Position numbers and translations under genes: made by a program. A model generated the notes under the pieces. It did not search any database and was not told the origin of the DNA. It was given only the letters and a program-made list of their open reading frames with translations. From Sphingomonadales bacterium UBA6157 (lineage in GTDB: Bacteria > Pseudomonadota > Alphaproteobacteria > Sphingomonadales > Sphingomonadaceae), in NCBI GenBank assembly GCA_002423025.1, contig DIUN01000043.1, positions 62,314 to 126,313 of the forward strand: 64,000 bases of DNA, read 5' to 3'. Within the stretch, counting starts at the first letter, position 1. Every line of letters starts with the position of its first letter. Below, piece by piece: positions 42,784 through 49,889 of this stretch.

Positions 42784-44955
42784 TCAGGCCTCGCCGGCCA
42801 GCAGCTCCGGGAGCGCCCCTTCGTGCGCCGCGCGCAGCCCGGCCAGCGCCAGCGCCGTGCCGCCGAGCGCCACGGCGTCGCCGCCCGTGGTCCCGATCCG
42901 CACCGCCGGCACCCCGGCCTTCGCCGCTGCCGCCAGCACAGCCGCCGCGTCGCTGGCCGTCACAAAATAGCGCCCCTGGTCCTCGCCAAAGGCCCAGCCG
43001 GCATCGCCGCTTGCCGTCAGCACGGCGCCGATGCCGCCGGCCAGGGCCATGCTTGCGACCGCGACCAGCAGTCCACCGCCCGAAAGGTCATGCACCGCCG
43101 TCACCGCGCCCGAGCCGATCAGCCCGCGTACGAAATCACCATTGCGGCGCTCCTCGGCCAGTGCCACCGGCGGCGGCGGGCCATCCTCGCGGCCCAGCAC
43201 TTCGCGCAGCCACAGGGATTGGCCGAGATGGCCCTTGCTGGCGCCGATGAGGATGATCGCCTCACCGGCCGCCTTGAAGGCCAGCGAGGCCTGATGGCCA
43301 TAATCCTGCAGGATGCCGACACCGCCGATGGCCGGGGTGGGCAGGATGCCGACGCCGCTTGTCTCGTTGTAAAGGCTCACATTTCCGGAAACGACCGGGA
43401 AGTCGAGCGCCAGGCAGGCCTCGGACATGCCCTCGATGCAGCCCACAAACTGCCCCATGATCTCGGGGCGCTGCGGGTTGCCGAAGTTCATGCAATCGGT
43501 GATCGCCAGTGGCAGCGCGCCCACGGCCGTCAGGTTGCGCCACACCTCGGCGACGGCTTGCTTGCCGCCCTCCACCGGGTCGGCGAAGCAATAGCGCGGC
43601 GTGCAATCGGTGCTGATCGCCAGTGCCTTGCGGCTGCCATGCACGCGCACCACGGCAGCATCCCCGCCCGGCCGTTGCACTGTGTCGGCGCCGACCATAT
43701 GGTCATACTGCTCCCAGATCCAGCGCTTGGAGGCGAGGTCCGGGCAGCCGATGAGCGTCACGAGATCAGCCAGCAAGTCCTTGCTTTGCAAGCCGGATTC
43801 GAGTGGCGCGCGCGGCGGGGTCGGCGTCCAGGGCCGGTCATACTTCGGCGCGGCATCGGCCAGCGGGGCCAGCGGAATGTCGCCCACCACATCACCGTGG
43901 AAGGTGAGTGTCAGGTGCCCGCCCGGCACCACTTCGCCGATCACGGCGAAATCCAGTTCCCATTTGTGGAAGATCGCCTCGGCAAAGGCTTCGCGGCCGG
44001 GCTTGAGCACCATCAGCATGCGCTCCTGGCTCTCGCTCAGCATCATCTCGTAAGGCGTCATGTGCGTCTCGCGCACCGGCACCTTGTCGAGGTCGAGCCG
44101 CAGGCCAACGCCGCCCTTGGAGGCCATTTCCACCGAGGAGGAGGTGAGCCCCGCCGCGCCCATGTCCTGGATGGCGACAATGGCATCGGAGGCCATCAGC
44201 TCAAGGCAGGCCTCAATCAGCAGCTTCTCGGTGAAGGGGTCCCCAACCTGCACGGTCGGCCGCTTCTCCTCGCTGTCCTCATCGAACTCGGCGCTGGCCA
44301 TGGTTGCGCCATGGATGCCGTCCCGCCCGGTCTTGGAGCCGACATACACCACCGGATTGCCGATGCCGGCGGCGGCCGAATAGAAGATCTTGTCCTGCCT
44401 GGCGATGCCCACCGTCATGGCGTTGACGATGATGTTGCCGTTGTAAGCCTTGTGGAAATTGGTCTCGCCACCCACCGTCGGCACGCCGACGCAATTGCCA
44501 TAGCCGCCGATGCCGGCAACAACGCCCTTCACCAGATGCCGCATCTTGGGCGCATTGATCTCGCCGAAGCGCAGCGCGTTCATGTTCGCCACCGGCCGCG
44601 CGCCCATGGTGAACACATCCCGCAGGATGCCGCCCACGCCGGTCGCAGCGCCCTGGTAGGGCTCGATGAAGCTGGGATGGTTGTGGCTCTCCATCTTGAA
44701 GATGGCGGCGTCGCCATCGCCGATGTCGATCACGCCGGCATTCTCGCCGGGGCCGCAGATCACCCATGGCGCCTTGGTCGGCAGCTTGGCGAGGTGGAGC
44801 CGAGAGGACTTGTAGGAGCAATGCTCCGACCACATCACCGAAAATATGCCCAGTTCCAGAAGGTTCGGCACGCGCCCCATGGAGGCGACGACGCGCTCAT
44901 ATTCCTCGGGCGTGAAGCCGTGCTCGGCGACGATTTGGGGCGTGATCTCGATCAT
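42784..44955 (-). CDS. purL: Phosphoribosylformylglycinamidine synthase, large subunit
   Basis: The 723-residue product is the small-type PurL, which works with separate PurS and PurQ in purine synthesis; both are encoded about 4-5 kb away on the same strand. It converts FGAR, ATP and glutamine-derived ammonia to FGAM. Motifs include GIFSVMWSEHCSYKSSRLHL, GDAAIFKMESHNHPSFIEPY, QGAATGVGGILRDVFTMGAR, VGDPFTEKLLIEACLEL, IQDMGAAGLTSSSVEMASKG, SQERMLMVLKPG and VHDLSGGGLLVAVASMALAG. A long plus-strand frame across it is antisense noise. Confidence 0.96.
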   Translation of the reverse strand: MIEITPQIVAEHGFTPEEYERVVASMGRVPNLLELGIFSVMWSEHCSYKSSRLHLAKLPTKAPWVICGPGENAGVIDIGDGDAAIFKMESHNHPSFIEPYQGAATGVGGILRDVFTMGARPVANMNALRFGEINAPKMRHLVKGVVAGIGGYGNCVGVPTVGGETNFHKAYNGNIIVNAMTVGIARQDKIFYSAAAGIGNPVVYVGSKTGRDGIHGATMASAEFDEDSEEKRPTVQVGDPFTEKLLIEACLELMASDAIVAIQDMGAAGLTSSSVEMASKGGVGLRLDLDKVPVRETHMTPYEMMLSESQERMLMVLKPGREAFAEAIFHKWELDFAVIGEVVPGGHLTLTFHGDVVGDIPLAPLADAAPKYDRPWTPTPPRAPLESGLQSKDLLADLVTLIGCPDLASKRWIWEQYDHMVGADTVQRPGGDAAVVRVHGSRKALAISTDCTPRYCFADPVEGGKQAVAEVWRNLTAVGALPLAITDCMNFGNPQRPEIMGQFVGCIEGMSEACLALDFPVVSGNVSLYNETSGVGILPTPAIGGVGILQDYGHQASLAFKAAGEAIILIGASKGHLGQSLWLREVLGREDGPPPPVALAEERRNGDFVRGLIGSGAVTAVHDLSGGGLLVAVASMALAGGIGAVLTASGDAGWAFGEDQGRYFVTASDAAAVLAAAAKAGVPAVRIGTTGGDAVALGGTALALAGLRAAHEGALPELLAGEA

Positions 44956-45073
44956 CGCCGCTCCCTAGCTTAGCCTTGGTGCACAGTCCAATGCCTGCCT
45001 TGCAAAAATGCCTCCGCCATGGGGCTTGGGCAATGCCGCGCGGGCGGCTAAAGGTGCGTTGCAACACGAAAGA

Positions 45074-46411
45074 ATGCCAATGCCCCGCACCCGCAAAGAC
45101 GGCAAGAAGACCCAGATTGTCGTCGTCGGCGGCGGTGCCGGCGGGCTTGAGCTGGTCACCAAGCTCGGTGGTCACCTCAATCGCAATGATTTCGACATCA
45201 TCCTGGTGGATCGCAACGCCACGCACATCTGGAAACCGCTGCTCCATGAAGTCGCCGCCGGCTCGCTCGATGCCAACCTCGATGAAGTCGGCTATCGCGG
45301 CCATGCCTATCGCTGGGGCTACCGCTATTTCGATGGCGCGCTGGAAACCATCGATCGCGCCGCCAAGGAAATCGTCATCGCTCCCATCTCCGATGAGGAC
45401 GGCAGCGAAGTCATCGGCCGGCACCGCATCCGCTATGATTATCTGGTGCTCGCCGTCGGTTCGGTGAGCAATGATTTCGGCACGCCGGGCGTGCGGGAGC
45501 ATTGCCTGAGCCTGGAAAGCCGCGCCGATGCGGACCGCTTCCGTCGCCGCCTGCTCAACCAGTGCCTGCGCGTGTCGCGGCAGATGACCCAGAACCCGGA
45601 TGCCGATGAGTTTGCCCGCGTCGCCATCGTCGGCGGCGGCGCCACCGGCGTCGAGCTGGCCGCCGAGCTGTATTCCGCAGCCACTGCACTGGGCTTCTAT
45701 GGCCTTGAAGTCTTTGATGAGCGTCGCCTGCAGGTGACCTTGATCGAGGCTGGCCCGCGCATCCTGCCGGCCCTGCCGGAGAAGCTCGCCGCCGCCGCCA
45801 CGGCCGAGCTTGAAGCACTCGGCGTCCGCGTGATGCCCGGCACCAAGGTGACGTCAGCCACCGCCGAGGCGATTCTCACTGCCTCGGGCGAGGCGATCAA
45901 CGCCGATATCATGGTCTGGGCAGCGGGTGTGAAGGGCGCGGATTTCCTCGCCAACATCGGCGGGCTGGAAACGACGCGCAACAACCAGCTCGTGGTGCAC
46001 CCGACGCTGCAGACCACGCTGGATGACAGCATCTTCGCCATCGGCGATTGTGCCTATTTCGTGCCCGAGGGGGACGGCAAGCCGATCCCGCCGCGCGCCC
46101 AGGCCGCGCACCAGATGGCCAGCATCGCCTATCACAATCTGCGCGCGCTGATTGATGGCAAGCAGCTCAAGCCGTTCATCTATCGGGACAAGGGCTCGCT
46201 GGTCAGCCTTGCCCGCTACACCACGGTCGGCAGCCTGATGGGCAATCTCGTCGGCGGCCGCATGGCCATCGAGGGGCGGCTGGCGCGTTTGGTTTACACC
46301 TCGCTTTACCGCATGCACCTGCTGGCCATCCATGGCTGGCTCAAGGGGCTGTTCCTGCTGCTCGTCGGGCACGTCAACCAGGTCGTCCGTCCCAAGCTCA
46401 AGCTGCACTGA
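45074..46411 (+). CDS. ndh: Type II NADH:quinone oxidoreductase (NDH-2)
   Basis: The 445-residue flavoprotein oxidises NADH and reduces membrane quinone without pumping protons. It has the FAD motif QIVVVGGGAGGLELVTKLGG, NATHIWKPLLHEVAAGSLDA, the NAD motif RVAIVGGGATGVELAAEL, VWAAGVKGADFL, the second FAD motif DSIFAIGDCAYF with the quinone-site-like PRAQAAHQMA, and a C-terminal amphipathic/hydrophobic membrane anchor (MHLLAIHGWLKGLFLLLVGH). ATG 45074 is used; a second ATG two codons later is possible. It diverges from purL and converges with the polymerase gene. Confidence 0.93.
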   Translation: MPMPRTRKDGKKTQIVVVGGGAGGLELVTKLGGHLNRNDFDIILVDRNATHIWKPLLHEVAAGSLDANLDEVGYRGHAYRWGYRYFDGALETIDRAAKEIVIAPISDEDGSEVIGRHRIRYDYLVLAVGSVSNDFGTPGVREHCLSLESRADADRFRRRLLNQCLRVSRQMTQNPDADEFARVAIVGGGATGVELAAELYSAATALGFYGLEVFDERRLQVTLIEAGPRILPALPEKLAAAATAELEALGVRVMPGTKVTSATAEAILTASGEAINADIMVWAAGVKGADFLANIGGLETTRNNQLVVHPTLQTTLDDSIFAIGDCAYFVPEGDGKPIPPRAQAAHQMASIAYHNLRALIDGKQLKPFIYRDKGSLVSLARYTTVGSLMGNLVGGRMAIEGRLARLVYTSLYRMHLLAIHGWLKGLFLLLVGHVNQVVRPKLKLH

Positions 46412-46417
46412 GCCTCG

Positions 46418-47698
46418 CTATTCGTGGAACTCGGCGATTTCCGGAATCCGCGTAAAGGCGATTCGCGGCCCCTGCGAGCGCGCGGCGCCGGCGGCATCAT
46501 GGCCCAGCGTCACGGCATCCCGGCCGAAGCGCTTGTTCACCCGGTCCATCGCCTGCGAGAGGGCCAGCCGCCTGGCCTCCTCGCGTGCGTCCAGCGTCTC
46601 CCCGGTATCGAACAGCCCGCGCTGCACCGCGTCCGCCGCCGTCAGCTCCCCCAGCGTCACCCCCACCTGCAGCAGCCGCCGCTCGGGGAACTCGGCGCGC
46701 ATCCGCGCCCAGAGCGTTTCAAGCGCGGCCAGCAGGCTCACCGTGTCCATCAGCTGCGGCAGCTTGGTGTGCGCGTGCCATCTCGCGCCCTTGGCCCCCG
46801 CCTGGCCCTCGCCCTTCACCGCCAGCCCGAGCAGGCCGCTGCGCTTCTCCGCCCGCCGCAGCCGGGTTGCGGCCTTGGCGAGCAGCCGCCGCGTCACCAG
46901 CCGCGCCGTGTCCAGCCCGCGCTTTTCCGGCCCCAGCACATGGCTGTGTCCGATGCTGCGGCTTTCGGTCGGCACTTCCGCCAGGTCTGCGCCTTGCAGC
47001 AGCCAGTGCATGCGCTCGCCCAGGATACTGCCCCACACCAGCCGCGCCTCGCGCACATCCAGCCCGAGCAGCCGCTCCATCGTCACCACGCCCACGGCCG
47101 CCAGCCGCCGCTCCATGTTGCGGCCCACGCCGGGAATATCGGAAAGCTTGAGCGCCGAGAGCCGGCTGTGCAGCTCGTGCTGCTCCAATATCGTCAGCCC
47201 ATCCGGCTTCTTCATGTCCGCCGCCATCTTGGCCAGCAGCCGGTTCGGCGCCACGCCGATCGAGGAGGTGAGGCATTCCCCCACATTCGCCCGGATGCCG
47301 GCCTTGATCCGCGCTGCCAGCGCCGTGACGCCGGCGCGGCTGTTCTCATTGTCCATCAGCCGGCACGCCACCTCGTCGATCGAGCACACCGCCGTCACCG
47401 GCACGTGCCGCTCCACCTCGGCAATGATCTGGTGGTGGAAGCGCACATACTCCTCGTGCCGGCCCGAAACGATCACCAGGTCCCGGCACAGCGCCTTGGC
47501 CTCCCAGATTTTCGTGCCGGTGCGTATGCCGAAGGCCTTGGCCTCATAGCTGGCGGCAATCGCGCTGGTCGAATCAGTGTCGACCGGCGCCACCACCACG
47601 GGGCGACCGCGAATGGCCGGGTCGAGCTGCTGCTCGACGCTGGCGAAATAGCTGTTCAAGTCCAGATACAGCCATCGCAAAGGCAAGGAATCGCCCAT
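46418..47698 (-). CDS. Y-family DNA polymerase (DinB/UmuC-type), SOS-controlled
   Basis: The 426-residue product is a translesion polymerase. The catalytic Asp in WLYLDLNSYFASVEQQ (13) and the SIDE motif in CSIDEVACRL (108-109) are intact. RPVVVAPVDTDSTSAIAASY, SSIGVAPNRLLAKMAADMKK, DIPGVGRNMERRL (helix-hairpin-helix) and a C-terminal little-finger domain follow. The wording differs from standard PolIV (ESRSIGHSHVL; HTKLPQLMDTVSL), so it is a divergent alphaproteobacterial member. The start is ATG 47698 with AGGG upstream. A consensus LexA box lies 33 bases before the start. No imuA or dnaE2 gene is adjacent. Confidence 0.9.
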   Translation of the reverse strand: MGDSLPLRWLYLDLNSYFASVEQQLDPAIRGRPVVVAPVDTDSTSAIAASYEAKAFGIRTGTKIWEAKALCRDLVIVSGRHEEYVRFHHQIIAEVERHVPVTAVCSIDEVACRLMDNENSRAGVTALAARIKAGIRANVGECLTSSIGVAPNRLLAKMAADMKKPDGLTILEQHELHSRLSALKLSDIPGVGRNMERRLAAVGVVTMERLLGLDVREARLVWGSILGERMHWLLQGADLAEVPTESRSIGHSHVLGPEKRGLDTARLVTRRLLAKAATRLRRAEKRSGLLGLAVKGEGQAGAKGARWHAHTKLPQLMDTVSLLAALETLWARMRAEFPERRLLQVGVTLGELTAADAVQRGLFDTGETLDAREEARRLALSQAMDRVNKRFGRDAVTLGHDAAGAARSQGPRIAFTRIPEIAEFHE

Positions 47699-47730
47699 GT
47701 GAACCCTGTAGCACAAATCGCGACTGAGAA

Positions 47731-47745
47731 GAACATAGTGCGAAC
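47731..47745 (-). promoter_or_regulatory. LexA (SOS) box of the Y-family polymerase gene
   Basis: GAAC-ATAGTGC-GAAC on the plus strand, equal to GTTC-N7-GTTC on the minus strand, is the exact alphaproteobacterial LexA operator form. It is 33 bases upstream of the polymerase start codon and about 80 bases before the divergent transporter gene. LexA repression until DNA damage is inferred. Confidence 0.85.
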
Positions 47746-47823
47746 ATCGTCGCTGCGACAGTTCCCCTCTTTCGCCTGCGCCGCCCGGCGCTAAAGTCAG
47801 CGCGAAGCAGGGGGCGCACGGGC

Positions 47824-48576
47824 ATGGACACCGCCAAGATCGAGGAACCGCAGGCCGTTGTCGCCGTGGAGGCCGATGCGCTTGCCGGTCGCTCCCTGCG
47901 CTTTTACGATTTCGCCATGGCGGCCTTTGCCGTCATCCTGATCTGCTCGAACCTCATCGGCGCCGCCAAGCCGGCGCAGATCGAGGCGCCGCTCATCGGC
48001 ACTGTCACCTTTGGCGCCGGCATCCTGTTCTTCCCGCTGTCCTATGTGCTGGGGGATGTGCTGACCGAGGTCTATGGCTTCGCCCGCGCCCGCCGCGTCG
48101 TCTGGGTCGGCTTCGGCGCTTCCATCTTCGCCGCTGCCATGTCGTGGTTCATTGTCGCCCTGCCGCCGGCGGATGGCTATACCGGGCAGGCAGCGCTCGC
48201 CGAGGTGTTCGGCCAGGTGCCGCGCATCTTCCTCGCCTCGATCATCGCGTTCTGGGCCGGCGAGATGGCCAATGCCTTTGTGCTGGCGCGCATGAAGGTC
48301 ATCACCGGCGGCAAGCACCTGTGGGCGCGCACCATCGGCAGCACCGTGGTCGGGCAGGGGGTGGACAGCCTGATCTTCTACCCGCTGGCCTTTCTCGGTG
48401 TGTGGGAGACCAGCCTTGTCATCCAGGTGCTGCTCACCAACTATGCTCTCAAGGTGGCGTGGGAAACCGTGCTCACGCCGGTCACCTATCGCGTCGTCGC
48501 CTATTTCAAGCGCGCCGAAGGGCTGGACGTGTTTGACCGGAAGACGGATTTCACCCCCTTCAAAGCCAGCATCTGA
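47824..48576 (+). CDS. yhhQ: Queuosine precursor transporter (YhhQ family)
   Basis: The 250-residue membrane protein matches the YhhQ/QueT-type vitamin transporters that import preQ0 or preQ1 for queuosine tRNA modification. After a short cytoplasmic start there are about six hydrophobic segments (DFAMAAFAVILICSNLIGAA, VTFGAGILFFPLSYVLGDVL, TEVYGFARARRVVWVGFG). The conserved AFWAGEMANAFVLARMK and GSTVVGQGVDSLIFYPLAF motifs are clear. The ATG 47824 follows GGGGGCGCACGGGC. The next small gene overlaps its stop by one base (TGATG). Confidence 0.9.
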   Translation: MDTAKIEEPQAVVAVEADALAGRSLRFYDFAMAAFAVILICSNLIGAAKPAQIEAPLIGTVTFGAGILFFPLSYVLGDVLTEVYGFARARRVVWVGFGASIFAAAMSWFIVALPPADGYTGQAALAEVFGQVPRIFLASIIAFWAGEMANAFVLARMKVITGGKHLWARTIGSTVVGQGVDSLIFYPLAFLGVWETSLVIQVLLTNYALKVAWETVLTPVTYRVVAYFKRAEGLDVFDRKTDFTPFKASI

Positions 48577-48893
48577 TGTCGGCGCTCCAGCAAGCCAAGC
48601 TGCTGGCGCTGGAGATGACGGGCCTCTCGAAGGATGCGCTGCACATCCATGTCGGGCTGCTGGTGTTCTTCGGCGCGGCGCTGCTGCTGCGGTCCCCGCT
48701 GGCAAAGCCGCGTCCGTGGCTGGTGGCGGCGCTGGTCACCATCGTCGGTGAACTCTGGGATCTTGGCGACAATCTGCTTGGAGGCTCGCCGATGCTGCTC
48801 GCCGAGCATTGGCACGATGTATGGAACACCATGCTGTGGCCCACAGTAATCCTGCTGCTGGCGAACTGGACTTCAGTGCTATCGCGTCGCTGA
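48576..48893 (+). CDS. Small membrane protein of unknown function
   Basis: The 105-residue protein has two hydrophobic segments (HVGLLVFFGAALLLRSPLA, PWLVAALVTIVGELWDLGDN) and a third near the end (NTMLWPTVILLLANWTSVL). The conserved-looking GELWDLGDN and HWHDVWNTMLWP place charged residues at membrane edges; I do not recognise a named family. The start overlaps the transporter stop by one base, so the two are probably cotranslated. It ends 26 bases from the convergent purQ gene. Confidence 0.72.
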   Translation: MSALQQAKLLALEMTGLSKDALHIHVGLLVFFGAALLLRSPLAKPRPWLVAALVTIVGELWDLGDNLLGGSPMLLAEHWHDVWNTMLWPTVILLLANWTSVLSRR

Positions 48894-48919
48894 AAGCGGC
48901 GCTCAGCCCAGCCCAGCGC

Positions 48920-49585
48920 TCAACCCAGTGCGGCGCTCAGGGCTTCGAACATGCCGCGGCCATCGGTGCCGCCCTGTTCCGGCTCGATCAGCCGCTCCGG
49001 ATGCGGCATCAGCCCCATCACATTTCCGGCGTCGTTGATGATGCCGGCGATGCCGCGGGCCGAGCCATTCACCTCCTCGGCATAGCGGAAGACCACGCGG
49101 CCTTCGCCTTCCAGCCTGTCGAGCGTCGCATCATCGGCGAAATAATTGCCGTCATGATGCGCCACCGGCATCACGATCTGAGCGCCGGGCTGGTAGCGGC
49201 TGGAAAACATCGTCTGGCTGTTCGCCACCGTCAGCTTCACATCGCGGCACACGAAGTTCAGCCCGGCGTTGCGCATCAGCGCGCCGGGCAGCAGGCCCGA
49301 TTCGGTGAGCACCTGAAAGCCGTTGCAGATGCCGAGCACGGCGCGGCCTTCACCAGCGGCCTTGATAACGGCCTGCATCACCGGCGAGCGGGCGCTCATC
49401 GCGCCGGAGCGCAGGTAATCGCCATAGGAAAAGCCGCCGGGCAGCCCGATCAGGTCCAGCCCCTCAGGCAGTTCGCCATCGCCATGCCACACCATCACCG
49501 GCTTGGAGCCGGTGACGCGCTCGATGCCCACCGCCAGGTCCCGGTCGCAATTGGAGCCCGGGAAGACGATTACCGCCGATTTCAC
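48920..49585 (-). CDS. purQ: Phosphoribosylformylglycinamidine synthase, glutaminase subunit
   Basis: The 221-residue glutamine amidotransferase feeds ammonia to PurL. The nucleophile Cys 87 is in AVLGICNGFQVL; the triad His and Glu are in MGLMPHPERLIEP. Other signatures are VIVFPGSNCDRDLA, GLPGGFSYGDYLRSGAMSA and PVAHHDGNYFA. GTG 49585 overlaps the purS stop by four bases (GTGA), a standard purS-purQ junction. The frame upstream of the GTG is antisense or overlapping and not coding. Confidence 0.95.
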   Translation of the reverse strand: MKSAVIVFPGSNCDRDLAVGIERVTGSKPVMVWHGDGELPEGLDLIGLPGGFSYGDYLRSGAMSARSPVMQAVIKAAGEGRAVLGICNGFQVLTESGLLPGALMRNAGLNFVCRDVKLTVANSQTMFSSRYQPGAQIVMPVAHHDGNYFADDATLDRLEGEGRVVFRYAEEVNGSARGIAGIINDAGNVMGLMPHPERLIEPEQGGTDGRGMFEALSAALG

Positions 49586-49812
49586 AGGATCTCGATCCGG
49601 TAGTTCTCGATCACCATGTTGGCGAGCAGCTTGCGGCACATCTCGTCGATGCTCTCGCGGCTGGTGCCATCGGCAAGGTCCAGCTCGATGAGCTTGCCCT
49701 GGCGAACGCTTTCCACCCCGGCAAAGCCAAGGCCGCCAAGGGCGTTCTGGATGGCACGGCCCTGCGGATCGAGGACGCCGGGCTTGAGGGTGATTGTGAC
49801 ACGAGCTTTCAT
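49582..49812 (-). CDS. purS: Phosphoribosylformylglycinamidine synthase, PurS subunit
   Basis: The 76-residue product is the small subunit that joins PurQ and PurL: ARVTITLKPGVLDPQGRAIQ, NALGGLGFAGVESVRQGKLI, ELDLADG and a C-terminal MCRKLLANMVIENYRIEIL. The length is typical. It is upstream of and overlapping purQ. In many alphaproteobacteria purC is directly upstream, but here a TonB-dependent receptor gene lies between them. Confidence 0.94.
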   Translation of the reverse strand: MKARVTITLKPGVLDPQGRAIQNALGGLGFAGVESVRQGKLIELDLADGTSRESIDEMCRKLLANMVIENYRIEIL

Positions 49813-49847
49813 GGCGCCGTCTCTATAAGCCGCGGGCCTCCGGGTCT

Positions 49848-49874
49848 ACCCCCCTCCCGCGATGGGAGGGGGGT
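49848..49874 (-). terminator. GC-rich inverted repeat after the TonB receptor gene
   Basis: A perfect 11-base stem (ACCCCCCTCCC / GGGAGGGGGGT, five-base loop) lies 15 bases after the receptor stop and 35 bases before purS. There is no T-run on either strand, so it may be a weak or factor-dependent terminator, or a leader hairpin for purS. Confidence 0.5.
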
Positions 49875-49889
49875 ATCAGCCGCTGTGGC

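Noticed and set aside
42760..44973. 737-residue plus-strand frame opposite purL
   Set aside because: It is antisense to a complete purL with all motifs.
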